Shown here: positions 1 through 8,632 of the stretch, piece after piece | How positions within the stretch are numbered: the stretch's first letter is position 1 | Layout of the letters: each line of letters begins with the position of its first letter | Assembly: GCF_028369295.1 (NCBI RefSeq) | Contig: NZ_JAQMYP010000035.1 | Coordinates: 45,772-109,771 of the forward strand | DNA length: 64,000 bases | Reading direction: 5' to 3' | From: Streptomyces sp. HD | GTDB lineage: Bacteria > Actinomycetota > Actinomycetes > Streptomycetales > Streptomycetaceae | Made by a program: the position numbers and the translations under genes | Notes under the pieces: generated by a model | Databases searched by the model: none | Seen by the model: only the letters and a program-made list of their open reading frames with translations | What the model was told of the DNA's origin: nothing

Positions 1-1250
1 ATGTCGTGCGCCTCACCGCGCAGCCGGTCCGCCTCGGCCTCGGCCTCGGAGCGGATCCGCTCGGCCTCCTCGGCGGCGGCCTTGGTGGTGTTCTTCGCGT
101 CCTCCTGCGCACGGTTGAGGACGTCCTCGGCCGTCTTGGCCGCCTTGGACAGCTGGGTCGCGCTCTCCTCGGCGGTGATCGTGCGGGCCTTCTCGGCGGC
201 CTCGGCAACGATCTTCTCGGCCTCAGCACGCGCGTCGGCGACGACCTGCTCGGCGTCCGACTTGGTGGACTCGGCCTCCTTGGTGGCCTCGCTGACCAGC
301 CGGGCGACCTGCTCCTTCGCCGTACGCATGCGCTGTTCGTTGGCCGACTCGGCGCTCGCGAGCGTCTTCTCGGCGGCCGTCTTGGCCTCGGTGACCAGCT
401 TCTCGGCCTCGGACTGCGCCTTGCGCAGCGCCTCCTCGGCCTCCGCCATGCGCTGCTCGGCGGCCCGGCTGAGCTCGGCGGCCTGCCGACGGGCGCTGTC
501 GGACTCCGAGACGGTGGAGGTGCGCAGCTGCTCGGCGTGGTCGGTGGCCTCCTGGGCCTGGGTGGAGGCGGCGTTCAGCAGCCGCTCGGCGTCCGTGCGG
601 GCGCGGCGCAGGATCTGCTCGGCCTCCGCGCGGGCCTCCTCGGCCGCACCGGTCAGGCGCTGCCGGGCCTCGCTGGTGAGCCGCTCGGCCTCGGTGCGCG
701 CGGTCGCCATGGCCTGCTCGGCCTCCGCGCGCGACTCGTCGAGGAGGCGGCGGGCCTGGGACTCGGAACGGGCACGCAGCTGCTCCGCCCACGCCACGTT
801 CTCGTTGACGTGCGACTCGACGGTCTGGCGGCGCTCGGCCAGCTCCTGGTCCAGCTGCTGGCGGCGGGTGACCGCCTCCTGGTGCAGCTCGGCCTGCAGC
901 CGGGCGGCGTTCTCCGCGTGCTCCTGGAGGATGCGCTGGGTCTGCGCGCGGGCCTGGCTGAGCTCGCGCTCGGCCTCCTGGCGCAGCTGGTCCGCCTGGA
1001 CCTGCGCGTTCCGCAGCAGCTGCTCGGCCTGGTAGCCGACGTCGCCGCCGTCGAAGGCGGGCCGGGACATGATGGTCCGCCGCGCCTCGTGCAGCTTGGC
1101 GCGCAGCACCTCGACCTGGTAGCCGAGGTCCTCGGCGTGCTGGATCGCCTTCTCCCGCTCGGTCTTCAGCCGATCCATCTCGGCCTCGAACCGAGAGAGG
1201 TGGTCGACGTCAGCCGCCGGCTCTCGCTCCTGGCGTTCGTAGCCCCGCAC
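1..1250 (-). CDS. scy: Scy-type long coiled-coil cytoskeletal/polarity protein (N-terminal part, partial)
   Basis: The reading frame is open from a GTG at 1250 down to the left edge, so about 416 N-terminal residues are visible and the C-terminus lies outside. The protein starts MRGYERQEREPAADVDHLSR and then becomes an uninterrupted Ala/Glu/Arg/Gln heptad pattern with recurring AEAE and RAEAE blocks, which is a very long coiled coil. This fits Scy, the scaffold that organises the polarisome at Streptomyces hyphal tips with DivIVA and FilP; older annotations call it cellulose-binding protein. An ATG at 1263 is out of frame, so GTG 1250 is chosen, although the ribosome site before it is weak. 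The long frames on the plus strand here are composition shadows of the coiled coil. The identity rests on the N-terminal sequence and the neighbouring epimerase/thiolase/meaB order. Confidence 0.85.
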   Translation of the reverse strand, partial: MRGYERQEREPAADVDHLSRFEAEMDRLKTEREKAIQHAEDLGYQVEVLRAKLHEARRTIMSRPAFDGGDVGYQAEQLLRNAQVQADQLRQEAERELSQARAQTQRILQEHAENAARLQAELHQEAVTRRQQLDQELAERRQTVESHVNENVAWAEQLRARSESQARRLLDESRAEAEQAMATARTEAERLTSEARQRLTGAAEEARAEAEQILRRARTDAERLLNAASTQAQEATDHAEQLRTSTVSESDSARRQAAELSRAAEQRMAEAEEALRKAQSEAEKLVTEAKTAAEKTLASAESANEQRMRTAKEQVARLVSEATKEAESTKSDAEQVVADARAEAEKIVAEAAEKARTITAEESATQLSKAAKTAEDVLNRAQEDAKNTTKAAAEEAERIRSEAEAEADRLRGEAHD

Positions 1251-1461
1251 GGCGCGGTCCCATCCGTCCCCTGGTCGCAAGTCTCTCCATACGAGCACCG
1301 TCCATCCGCCGAACGGGGCCCCCGGGGAATGGTGTCAGATCAACGGCGGAGCACGGGCTGTTGCCCCACCCTCGTCCCCCGAAACCCGGACCCCGGACAT
1401 GGCGGTCGCCCTGGAGAAAGCGGCGACCGGACCCAACCCTACCGGCCCATATGTACGAGGG

Positions 1462-1902
1462 TCAGTGCTCAGGTGACTCAACAGGCGCCGAAGTGACCAG
1501 TTCTGTCAGTACGCCATGGCAATCCTTTGGATGCAGGAAGGTGATTCGTGACCCCATGGAGCCGCGCCGGGGCTCTTCGTACAGAACGCGTACGCCCTTG
1601 TCCTTGATGTCGGCGGCGTCCCCGTCGACATCTGCCGTACCGAAAGCGATGTGGTGGACACCCTCGCCGTTCTTGTCGAGCCACTTCGCGACGGTGGAGT
1701 CGGGGCGCGTGGGCTCCAGGAGCTGCAGGTAGGAGGCGCCTCCGTCGGAGGTGTCGTTGATCTTGAGCATGGCCTCGCGGACGCCCTGCTCCTCGTTGAC
1801 CTCGGAGTGGAACACCTCGAAGCCATAGGTGGCCCGGTAGAACTCGACGGTCTTGTCGAGATCGAAGCAGGCGATTCCGATGTGGTCGATTCGCGTCAGC
1901 AT
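1462..1902 (-). CDS. mce: methylmalonyl-CoA epimerase
   Basis: This 146-residue protein converts (2S)- to (2R)-methylmalonyl-CoA in propionyl-CoA metabolism. It is a single glyoxalase/VOC-fold protein of the usual family length. It opens MLTRIDHIGIACFDLDKTV with metal ligand His7, has GVHHIAF with the second metal His at about 84, and VLTELV with Glu134. The frame runs far upstream, but the ATG at 1902 gives the family N-terminus and follows a non-conserved stretch. It is divergent from the thiolase gene across about 150 bp and close to meaB, the chaperone of methylmalonyl-CoA mutase, which supports the assignment. About 210 bp between its end and scy hold no gene that I can see. Confidence 0.93.
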   Translation of the reverse strand: MLTRIDHIGIACFDLDKTVEFYRATYGFEVFHSEVNEEQGVREAMLKINDTSDGGASYLQLLEPTRPDSTVAKWLDKNGEGVHHIAFGTADVDGDAADIKDKGVRVLYEEPRRGSMGSRITFLHPKDCHGVLTELVTSAPVESPEH

Positions 1903-2050
1903 GTTGTTCAGTGGAGCGCTCCCGAGGTGGTTACGCAACGTGCGCGCGATCACACTGACGGGCCGGTGACGGCACGGAGTGCCACTCAGTACATTCGAAG
2001 TAAACCCTCGTTCACTCCTCGGCTGTCCAGCTGGAAGGGGATCGCACCTC

Positions 2051-3247
2051 ATGTCTTCTGGAACTACCTCTGTGATCGTCGCGGGCGCGCGTACGCCCAT
2101 GGGACGGTTGCTCGGTTCACTGAAGTCCTTCTCCGGAGCCGACCTCGGTGGCTTCGCGATCAAGGCCGCCCTCGACCGTGCGGGGATCGGTGGCGACCAG
2201 GTGCAGTACGTGATCATGGGCCAGGTGCTGCAGGCCGGCGCGGGCCAGATCCCGGCGCGCCAGGCCGCGGTCAAGGCCGGCATCCCGATGAACGTCCCGG
2301 CGCTCACCATCAACAAGGTGTGTCTGTCCGGCCTCGACGCCATCGCGCTCGCCGACCAGCTGATCCGCGCCGGCGAGTTCGACGTGGTCGTCGCGGGTGG
2401 CCAGGAGTCCATGACCAACGCCCCGCACCTGCTGCCGAAGTCCCGCGAGGGCTTCAAGTACGGCGCGGTGCAGATGATCGACGCCATGGCGTACGACGGT
2501 CTGACCGACTCCTTCGAGAACGTCGCCATGGGCGAGTCGACGGAGAAGCACAACACTCGCCTCGGCATTCAGCGCCCCGAGCAGGACGAGATCGCCGCCC
2601 TGTCCCACCAGCGTGCCGCCGCCGCGCAGAAGAACGGCCTCTTCGAGGCCGAGATCACCCCGGTCGAGATCCCGCAGCGCAAGGGTGAGCCGGTCCTCTT
2701 CAGCAAGGACGAGGGCATCCGCGCGGAGACCACCGCCGAGTCGCTGGGCAAGCTGCGCCCGGCGTTCTCGAAGGAGGGCACGATCACGGCGGGCTCGGCG
2801 TCGCAGATCTCGGACGGCGCGGCCGCGGTCGTCGTCATGAGCAAGGCCAAGGCGCAGGAGCTCGGCCTGGACTGGATCGCCGAGATCGGTGCGCACGGCA
2901 ATGTCGCGGGCCCGGACAACAGCCTGCAGTCCCAGCCCTCCAACGCCATCCTGCACGCCCTGAAGAAGGAGGGCCTGGAGGTCTCCGACCTGGACCTGAT
3001 CGAGATCAACGAGGCCTTCGCCGCCGTCGCGGTGCAGTCAATGAAGGACCTCGGCGTGTCCACGGAAAAGGTGAACGTCAACGGCGGAGCCATCGCCCTG
3101 GGTCACCCGATCGGCATGTCGGGCGCGCGCCTCGTGCTGCACCTGGCCCTGGAGCTGAAGCGCCGGGGCGGCGGGGTCGGCGCGGCCGCGCTGTGCGGTG
3201 GCGGCGGGCAGGGTGACGCACTCATCGTGCGGGTACCCAAGGCCTGA
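2051..3247 (+). CDS. acetyl-CoA C-acetyltransferase (thiolase)
   Basis: This 398-residue thiolase condenses or cleaves acetoacetyl-CoA and acyl-CoA substrates in the cytoplasm. The catalytic nucleophile is Cys91 in NKVCLSGLDA. The C-terminal half has GGAIALGHPIGMSGAR with the active-site His, and AALCGGGGQGDA with the second catalytic Cys. ATG 2051 is preceded by a GGAAGGGG ribosome site; an upstream in-frame ATG at 1979 would add a non-conserved leader. It is followed after 34 bases by meaB, so the two may be cotranscribed. The exact acyl preference cannot be read from sequence. Confidence 0.93.
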   Translation: MSSGTTSVIVAGARTPMGRLLGSLKSFSGADLGGFAIKAALDRAGIGGDQVQYVIMGQVLQAGAGQIPARQAAVKAGIPMNVPALTINKVCLSGLDAIALADQLIRAGEFDVVVAGGQESMTNAPHLLPKSREGFKYGAVQMIDAMAYDGLTDSFENVAMGESTEKHNTRLGIQRPEQDEIAALSHQRAAAAQKNGLFEAEITPVEIPQRKGEPVLFSKDEGIRAETTAESLGKLRPAFSKEGTITAGSASQISDGAAAVVVMSKAKAQELGLDWIAEIGAHGNVAGPDNSLQSQPSNAILHALKKEGLEVSDLDLIEINEAFAAVAVQSMKDLGVSTEKVNVNGGAIALGHPIGMSGARLVLHLALELKRRGGGVGAAALCGGGGQGDALIVRVPKA

Positions 3248-3281
3248 ACCTGCTGTACGTGATCCTCGGAACGGAGCTGTG

Positions 3282-4238
3282 ATGCAGGACGTCTCCACGC
3301 TGGTGGCCCAGGCCAGACAGGGGCGGCCCAGGGCGGTGGCCCGGCTGATCTCCCTGGTGGAGGGGGCGTCCCCGCAGTTGCGGGAGGTCATGGCGGCGTT
3401 GGCCCCGCTGACGGGCAACGCGTACGTGGTGGGGCTGACGGGATCGCCGGGTGTCGGCAAGTCGACATCCACGTCCGCGCTGGTGACCGCGTACCGCAAC
3501 CAGGGCAAGCGGGTCGGCGTCCTGGCCGTCGACCCGTCGTCGCCCTTCTCGGGCGGCGCCCTGCTCGGCGACCGGGTGCGGATGTCGGACCACGCGTCCG
3601 ACCCCGGTGTCTACATCCGCTCGATGGCGACGCGCGGCCACCTCGGCGGCCTGGCCTGGGCGGCCCCGCAGGCGATCCGGGTCCTGGACGCGGCCGGCTG
3701 CGACGTGATCCTGGTCGAGACGGTGGGCGTCGGCCAGTCGGAGGTGGAGATCGCCTCCCAGGCCGACACCTCCGTCGTCCTCCTCGCCCCCGGCATGGGC
3801 GACGGCATCCAGGCGGCGAAGGCCGGGATCCTGGAGATCGGCGATGTGTACGTCGTCAACAAGGCCGACCGCGACGGCGCCGACGTCACCGCCCGCGAGC
3901 TCAACCACATGCTCGGCCTCGGCGAGTCCCGCGGCCCCGGCGACTGGCGCCCGCCCATCGTCAAGACGGTCGCCGCCCGCGCCGAGGGCGTCGACGAGGT
4001 CCTGGAGGCCCTGGAGAAGCACCGGGCCTGGATGGAGGAGCGCGGCGTCCTCACCGAACGCCGCCGCGCCCGCGCCGCCCGCGAGGTCGAGGCCATCGCC
4101 GTCACCGCCCTCCGTGAACGCATCGCCGACCTGCACGGCAACCGACGGCTCGGGGCACTGGCGGAGAAGATCGTCGCCGGGGAACTGGACCCCTATCGGG
4201 CGGCGGACGAGCTGGTGGCGGGGCTGACGAACGGCTGA
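3282..4238 (+). CDS. meaB: methylmalonyl-CoA mutase-associated GTPase MeaB
   Basis: This 318-residue G3E P-loop GTPase protects and loads B12-dependent acyl-CoA mutases. The Walker A motif is GSPGVGKST at about residues 54-62. VETVGVGQSE is the switch region and VNKADRDG the guanine-specificity NKxD motif. The frame is open further upstream, but ATG 3282 gives the standard family N-terminus and avoids overlapping the thiolase. Older annotations call the family ArgK, an arginine/ornithine transport ATPase, which is now considered wrong. Its likely clients are methylmalonyl-CoA mutase and, in this window, the isobutyryl-CoA mutase subunit at 21.9 kb. Confidence 0.93.
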   Translation: MQDVSTLVAQARQGRPRAVARLISLVEGASPQLREVMAALAPLTGNAYVVGLTGSPGVGKSTSTSALVTAYRNQGKRVGVLAVDPSSPFSGGALLGDRVRMSDHASDPGVYIRSMATRGHLGGLAWAAPQAIRVLDAAGCDVILVETVGVGQSEVEIASQADTSVVLLAPGMGDGIQAAKAGILEIGDVYVVNKADRDGADVTARELNHMLGLGESRGPGDWRPPIVKTVAARAEGVDEVLEALEKHRAWMEERGVLTERRRARAAREVEAIAVTALRERIADLHGNRRLGALAEKIVAGELDPYRAADELVAGLTNG

Positions 4239-4266
4239 CGCGACCTGCACGACCCCAAGAGGGGTA

Positions 4267-4304
4267 CGCACGAGGGGTACGGGACATCCCGTACCCCTCG
4301 TGCG
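4267..4304. terminator. bidirectional hairpin between meaB and the PepSY gene
   Basis: The sequence is a perfect inverted repeat with 18-base arms (4267-4284 and 4287-4304) around two bases, lying between two convergent genes. There is no clear T run, which is usual for Streptomyces terminators. Confidence 0.75.
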
Positions 4305-4315
4305 ACGGGCTGACG

Positions 4316-4975
4316 TCAGTCGTCGTCGCCGTCGCGGTCGTCCTGACCGTCACGGTCGTCGTGGTCCTGGGTGACCTTGCCCGTCTTGAGGTCGACCTTC
4401 CACTCGCCCTTGGTGGTCTCGACGCTCCAGGCCGCGGGGGCGTCGTCGTCGAGGTCGACGTCGGTGACGGTGCCGTTGGCCGCGGCGGCCCGGGCGGCCT
4501 CGTGGGCGTCGATGCTCGCGCCCTTCAGGGCGGCGAGGTCCTCGCGGCCGTCGTTGTCGTCGTCGGCGTCGCGCTGGGCGCCGAGGACCTTGCCGTTGTC
4601 GGCGGAGACCCGGACGTCGTAGTCGGTGCCGTCGCCCTTGACGACGTTCACCTCCCAGGCGCCTGAGCCGTCGTCCTCCAGGTCGGCGGAGACGGCCGTG
4701 CCCGGCGTGTGCTTGAGCGCGGCCGCGATCGCGTCGGCGGCGGTCACCTTGGCGGTGCCGGCCGCCTCACGGACCTCGACGGTGTCGTCGTCCCGGGCGT
4801 CGGCGGCGTCCTCCGCCGCGTCCTGCGCGGTGTCGTCCCGGTCGTCGGCGACCCGCACGTTCGACTGCGGCTGCGTGGGTGCGCTCTCGTCGCCGCCCAC
4901 CGCGTAGGCCGCGACGGTGCCGCCTCCGATCAGGGCAGCGGCGGCGACGGTGGCGATGACGATGTTGCGCTTCAT
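4316..4975 (-). CDS. exported PepSY-domain protein
   Basis: This protein has 219 residues. It begins MKRNIVIATVAAAALIGGG, a signal peptide or N-terminal anchor, so it acts outside the membrane. An acidic linker follows, then two PepSY repeats (about 75-140 and 150-205) each with an AWEV/AWSVETTKGEWKV-type strand pattern, and an Asp-rich tail. PepSY domains are thought to inhibit proteases or sense the envelope. ATG 4975 has a GGGAGG site, whereas the longer frame to 5020 does not. It is divergent from an OmpR-type regulator gene and shares its 120-bp promoter region, so it is the likely target or partner of that two-component system. Confidence 0.85.
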   Translation of the reverse strand: MKRNIVIATVAAAALIGGGTVAAYAVGGDESAPTQPQSNVRVADDRDDTAQDAAEDAADARDDDTVEVREAAGTAKVTAADAIAAALKHTPGTAVSADLEDDGSGAWEVNVVKGDGTDYDVRVSADNGKVLGAQRDADDDNDGREDLAALKGASIDAHEAARAAAANGTVTDVDLDDDAPAAWSVETTKGEWKVDLKTGKVTQDHDDRDGQDDRDGDDD

Positions 4976-5046
4976 GAGGGTTCCCTCCCGGTTTGCTGCG
5001 AATGCTTCGACGTGGATCAATCTGCCGAACCGACGCTGAGGAGAAC

Positions 5047-5072
5047 CTGAAGCCCCCTGAAGAGATCTTCAG
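5047..5072 (+). promoter_or_regulatory. candidate response-regulator binding site
   Basis: Three copies of CTGAAG lie 10 bases apart: direct at 5047 and 5057, inverted (CTTCAG) at 5067, each pair separated by four bases. The site is in the divergent region between the PepSY gene and the regulator. Tandem repeats at helical spacing are typical of OmpR-family operators, so autoregulation is a reasonable inference. Confidence 0.5.
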
Positions 5073-5095
5073 CTTCGTTTTGCCAGGCTGTACGC

Positions 5096-5773
5096 ATGCG
5101 CCTGTTGATCGTGGAGGACGAGAAGCGGCTGGCCCTGTCGCTCGCCAAGGGGCTGACGGCCGAGGGATACGCCGTGGACGTCGTCCACGACGGCAGGGAG
5201 GGGCTGTACCGGGCCTCCGAGGGGTCGTACGACCTCGTGATCCTCGACATCATGCTGCCCGGCATGAACGGCTACCGCGTCTGCGCCGCCCTGCGCGCCG
5301 CCGGGCACGCCGTGCCGATCCTGATGCTCACCGCCAAGGACGGCGAGTACGACGAGGCCGAGGGGCTGGACACCGGCGCGGACGACTACCTCACCAAGCC
5401 GTTCTCGTACGTCGTCCTCGTCGCCCGTGTCAAGGCGCTGCTGCGGCGCGGCGGCCAGGGCGCCGGGGCTTCTCCCGTGCACGTCCACGGTGATCTGAAG
5501 GTGGACACCGCCGCCCGCCGGGTCTTCCTCGGCGACGACGAAGTGACCCTCACCGCCAAGGAGTTCTCGGTCCTGGAGCAGCTCGTGCTGCGGGCCGGCG
5601 AGGTGGTGTCCAAGTCCGAGATCCTGGAGCACGTCTGGGACTTCGCGTACGAGGGCGATCCGAACATCGTCGAGGTGTACGTCAGCACCCTGCGGCGCAA
5701 GCTGCGGGCCGGGCTCATCCGGACGGTGCGGGGCGCCGGGTACCGGCTGGAGAGAGCGGAGGCCTCGCGATGA
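5096..5773 (+). CDS. OmpR-family two-component response regulator
   Basis: This 225-residue protein has a receiver domain (MRLLIVEDEKRLALSLAKGL, phospho-acceptor Asp in DLVILDIMLPGMNGY near residue 51, Lys in LTKPFSY) and a C-terminal winged helix (LTAKEFSVLEQL, YVSTLRRKL, VRGAGYRL). It binds DNA and activates or represses genes after phosphorylation. It overlaps the next gene, the sensor kinase, by four bases (ATGA), so the two are translationally coupled. The divergent PepSY gene is the likeliest regulon member. The stimulus is unknown; PepSY partners suggest an envelope signal. Confidence 0.93.
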   Translation: MRLLIVEDEKRLALSLAKGLTAEGYAVDVVHDGREGLYRASEGSYDLVILDIMLPGMNGYRVCAALRAAGHAVPILMLTAKDGEYDEAEGLDTGADDYLTKPFSYVVLVARVKALLRRGGQGAGASPVHVHGDLKVDTAARRVFLGDDEVTLTAKEFSVLEQLVLRAGEVVSKSEILEHVWDFAYEGDPNIVEVYVSTLRRKLRAGLIRTVRGAGYRLERAEASR

Positions 5774-7227
5774 GCGGCCGTCTGTTCGGTTCCGTCCGGT
5801 CCCGGGCGACGCTGGCCGCCACCCTCGTCGTCGCGGTGGCGCTGGTCGCGGCCGGGACCGCCGTACTGCTGTCGCTGCGGTCCAACCTGATCGGGCAGGC
5901 CGGTACGGAGGCGGAACGCACCGCACGGTCCGTCGCGACGGACGTCGCGCTCAAGAGGCCGGACGAGTCGCTGTCGGTGGACAACGACGAACCCGTGCAG
6001 ATCGTCGACGAGAACGACAGGCTGCTCGCGGCCAGTGAGGATCTGGAGCGGATCAGCGGAACGGGCACCGACGCGGTGCGTCCGCAGCAGAAGCCTTCGC
6101 AGGGTGCCGCCTCGGGCGACTCCGACTCCGACTCCGGCGCCGGCTCCGACGACGCCGACGATTCGGACGAGGCCTCCTCCCTCGAACCGGGCGAGATCAG
6201 CGAGCACACCACCTTCACCAACGGCACCGCCACGCTCGACGGTGAGACCGACGACTACCGCTTCGCCGCCGTCCACGTCGAGGTCGAGGACCGGGGACGC
6301 CTCACGGTGTACGCGGGTGCCCCCCTCTCGGCCGAACAGAGCGCCGTCAAGACCGCGCTCACCGTCATGCTGATCGGCTTCCCGCTGCTGCTCGCCGTAG
6401 TGGCCGGCGTCACCTGGCTGGTCACCCGGCGCGCCCTGCGCCCGGTCGAGGGCATCCGAAGCGAGATGGCCGCCATCACGGCGTCCGAGGACCTCGCTCG
6501 TCGTGTCCCGGTGCCGGACACGCACGACGAGGTCGCCCACCTCGCGCTGACCACCAACGAGACGCTGGCGGCCCTGGAGACCTCCGTGGAACGCCAGCGC
6601 CGCTTCGTCGCCGACGCCTCCCACGAGCTGCGCAGCCCGATCGCGTCCCTGCGCACCCAGCTGGAAGTGGCCGCCGCGCACCCCGAGTTGCTGGACCTCG
6701 ACGGCGCCGTGGAGGACACCGTACGGCTCCAGGGCCTCGCCGCCGACCTGCTGCTGCTCGCGCGTCTGGATGCGGGGGAGCGGCCCGGCGACACACGGTT
6801 CGACCTCGGCTCGCTGGCCCGGGAGGAGGCCGAGGGGCGGGCGAACGTGACAGTGGCGGCGGACGCCGTGCCGGTGGCCGGGTCGCGCGGGCAGCTGGGG
6901 CGGGTGCTCACCAACCTGCTGGACAACGCCCAGCGGCATGCCCGCTCGGCGGTCACGGTGACCGTCCGGCGGGACGACGACGAGGAGGGCGTCTGGGCCG
7001 TCGCGGCCGTCGCCGACGACGGGGACGGGGTGGCCGAGGCGGACCGGGAGCGGATCTTCGAGCGGTTCGTCCGGCTCGACGAGGCCCGCAGCCGCGACGA
7101 CGGCGGCGCCGGGCTGGGCCTGGCCATCGCCCGCGACGTCGCCGTACGGCATGGCGGCACGCTCACCGTGGACCGGGCACCGGCGGGCGGAGCCCTGTTC
7201 GAGCTCCGCCTGCCGCTAGCTCGCTAG
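5770..7227 (+). CDS. two-component sensor histidine kinase
   Basis: This 485-residue membrane kinase has a first membrane segment at about residues 13-36 and an extracytoplasmic domain of about 150 residues with a striking Ser/Asp stretch (SDSDSGAGSDDADDSDE). A second membrane segment follows near 197-220, then a HAMP region, a HisKA box RRFVADASHELRSP with the phospho-His, and a HATPase domain (NLLDNAQRHA, DDGDGVAEADRERIFERF, GLGLAI). It phosphorylates the regulator encoded just upstream, which it overlaps by four bases. The Asp-rich loop could bind cations, but that is inference. Confidence 0.93.
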   Translation: MSGRLFGSVRSRATLAATLVVAVALVAAGTAVLLSLRSNLIGQAGTEAERTARSVATDVALKRPDESLSVDNDEPVQIVDENDRLLAASEDLERISGTGTDAVRPQQKPSQGAASGDSDSDSGAGSDDADDSDEASSLEPGEISEHTTFTNGTATLDGETDDYRFAAVHVEVEDRGRLTVYAGAPLSAEQSAVKTALTVMLIGFPLLLAVVAGVTWLVTRRALRPVEGIRSEMAAITASEDLARRVPVPDTHDEVAHLALTTNETLAALETSVERQRRFVADASHELRSPIASLRTQLEVAAAHPELLDLDGAVEDTVRLQGLAADLLLLARLDAGERPGDTRFDLGSLAREEAEGRANVTVAADAVPVAGSRGQLGRVLTNLLDNAQRHARSAVTVTVRRDDDEEGVWAVAAVADDGDGVAEADRERIFERFVRLDEARSRDDGGAGLGLAIARDVAVRHGGTLTVDRAPAGGALFELRLPLAR

Positions 7228-7245
7228 GCGCCGGATCCGCGTGGG

Positions 7246-7722
7246 TTACGGGCGGCCGCGCTGGCCGCGGAGGTGTTCCGCGATCGGCTTGAGGCCCTTG
7301 TCGAGCTCCGTCAGGGCCTCGGGGGACAGCAGGTCGATGAAGTGCCTCCGCACGGACGACACATGGTGGGGCGCGACCTTCTGCATCGTCTCCATGCCGT
7401 GGTCGGTGAGGACCGCGTAGAGCCCGCGACGGTCGGACTCGCAGTTCTCACGGCGGACCAGGTTCGCGTTCTCCATCCGTGTGATCTGGTGCGAGAGGCG
7501 GCTCTTGGACTGGAGGGTGGCGGAGGCGAGGTCACTCATCCGCATCCGTACGTCCTCCGACTCGGAGAGATTCACCAGGATCTCGTAGTCGTTCATTGTC
7601 AGGCCGAACGGCTGCAGGTCCCTTTCGAGCTGGTACGTCAACAGCCTGTTGACCTCCAGGTGGGTGCGCCAGGCGCACTGCTCCGCATCGGTCAGCCAGC
7701 GCGTGGCCGTCTCGGTCTCCAT
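7246..7722 (-). CDS. MarR-family transcriptional regulator
   Basis: This 158-residue protein has a MarR winged helix-turn-helix. GLTMNDYEILVNLSE begins the core, LASATLQSKSRLSHQITRMENANLVRRE is the recognition region, and CESDRRGLYAVLTDHG the wing. Such proteins usually repress nearby genes and release DNA on binding a phenolic or other small ligand. The start is ATG 7722. It converges with the sensor kinase 18 bases away. The AIM24 genes lie upstream in the same direction, with a 112-base gap that should hold its promoter. Its target is not identifiable. Confidence 0.9.
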   Translation of the reverse strand: METETATRWLTDAEQCAWRTHLEVNRLLTYQLERDLQPFGLTMNDYEILVNLSESEDVRMRMSDLASATLQSKSRLSHQITRMENANLVRRENCESDRRGLYAVLTDHGMETMQKVAPHHVSSVRRHFIDLLSPEALTELDKGLKPIAEHLRGQRGRP

Positions 7723-7741
7723 GAATGAAGTCTACCTAAGA

Positions 7742-7757
7742 AGTTGAAAGGCGAACT
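7742..7757. promoter_or_regulatory. possible MarR operator
   Basis: AGTT and AACT arms flank eight bases, about 20-35 bases upstream of the MarR start in a relatively AT-rich patch. The arms are short, so this is only a candidate autoregulatory site. Confidence 0.25.
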
Positions 7758-7834
7758 AGTGAGGGTTTTCTATGACACGACCGTGTGAACTCTGTGTGCT
7801 CACACGTTCGATGTCACACTCCGCAGACTACCGC

Positions 7835-8632
7835 TCACAGCCCGAAGCGACGCTGGAGGTCTCCCAGCTGTCCGGGAAGGCGCGGTACACCAGCCATTTG
7901 TGAAGGGCCTGTGTGTGTGCCGCCGGAACCGGGTACTCCGGCGTCCGGCGGAAGCGCCCCCGTGGCCTGCTCGGCCATGAGGGTCTCGGTCGACTGGAGC
8001 AGCACCGTGCCGGCTCCGGCGAACTCGAACTGATGCTCCTCTCCGGAGGCCCCTCCGAGGCCCGTAAGTGCACGTAGACCGCCCATTACGCCGGTCATGT
8101 AGCCATGGTCGTAGTGGTGGCACGGCGACGGGCAGTCGGCCCAGCCGACGAGTGCCTGCGGGTCCACCCGGATCGGGGGTTCCATGAACACCACCGGACC
8201 GTTAGATGCAGCCACGAACTTTCCGGTTCCGATGAGGGTCAGAAAACCCGGCACAATCGATTGCTTGAGCGCGAGACTTGGCTGAAAAGCGAGCAGGTTG
8301 CCGGAGCGAATGGTCAGGTTGCCGTCGTCGAGGTCGTACGAATTGACGTCGAACGCCCGGTCGGCCAGCAGCATCTTCCCGGAGCCGTCCGCCACGACCC
8401 AGTCGCTCGCGTGCAGTGGCGAATGAAAGGACGTACGGACAAGACGGTCGAGTCGCCCGTGCCCGATGCCGTTGAACTCCATCGAGCCGTAGTAGGCGAT
8501 CATCTTCCCCTTCTGCAGGAACCACTGGCTTCCCTTGAGTTCCACGCAGAAGGTGTAGGCGTTGACGTTGTCGTCGGAGGGCAGGGTCATGGGGTCGTGC
8601 ACGGTGGGACCCCCGGCCGGGTAGTGACTCAC
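7835..8632 (-). CDS. AIM24 family protein (third of three)
   Basis: This 265-residue protein has the TIGR00266/AIM24 fold, recognised by GSQWFLQKGKMIAYYGSMEF, VADGSGKMLLADRAFDVNSYDL and QFEFAGAGTVLLQSTET. It has a Gly/Pro-rich tail of about 45 residues that its two neighbours lack. The molecular role of bacterial AIM24 proteins is unknown; yeast AIM24 is a mitochondrial inner-membrane protein. The GTG start at 8632 overlaps the stop of the preceding gene (GTGA), so translation is coupled. It is the last of three consecutive paralogues and probably forms a complex with them. Confidence 0.85.
   Translation of the reverse strand: MSHYPAGGPTVHDPMTLPSDDNVNAYTFCVELKGSQWFLQKGKMIAYYGSMEFNGIGHGRLDRLVRTSFHSPLHASDWVVADGSGKMLLADRAFDVNSYDLDDGNLTIRSGNLLAFQPSLALKQSIVPGFLTLIGTGKFVAASNGPVVFMEPPIRVDPQALVGWADCPSPCHHYDHGYMTGVMGGLRALTGLGGASGEEHQFEFAGAGTVLLQSTETLMAEQATGALPPDAGVPGSGGTHTGPSQMAGVPRLPGQLGDLQRRFGL

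Noticed and set aside
6..1496. Long open frames on the plus strand opposite the left-end gene
   Set aside because: They are Leu/Gly-rich or Ser/Ala-rich shadows of the coiled-coil scy gene on the minus strand, with no recognisable motifs.
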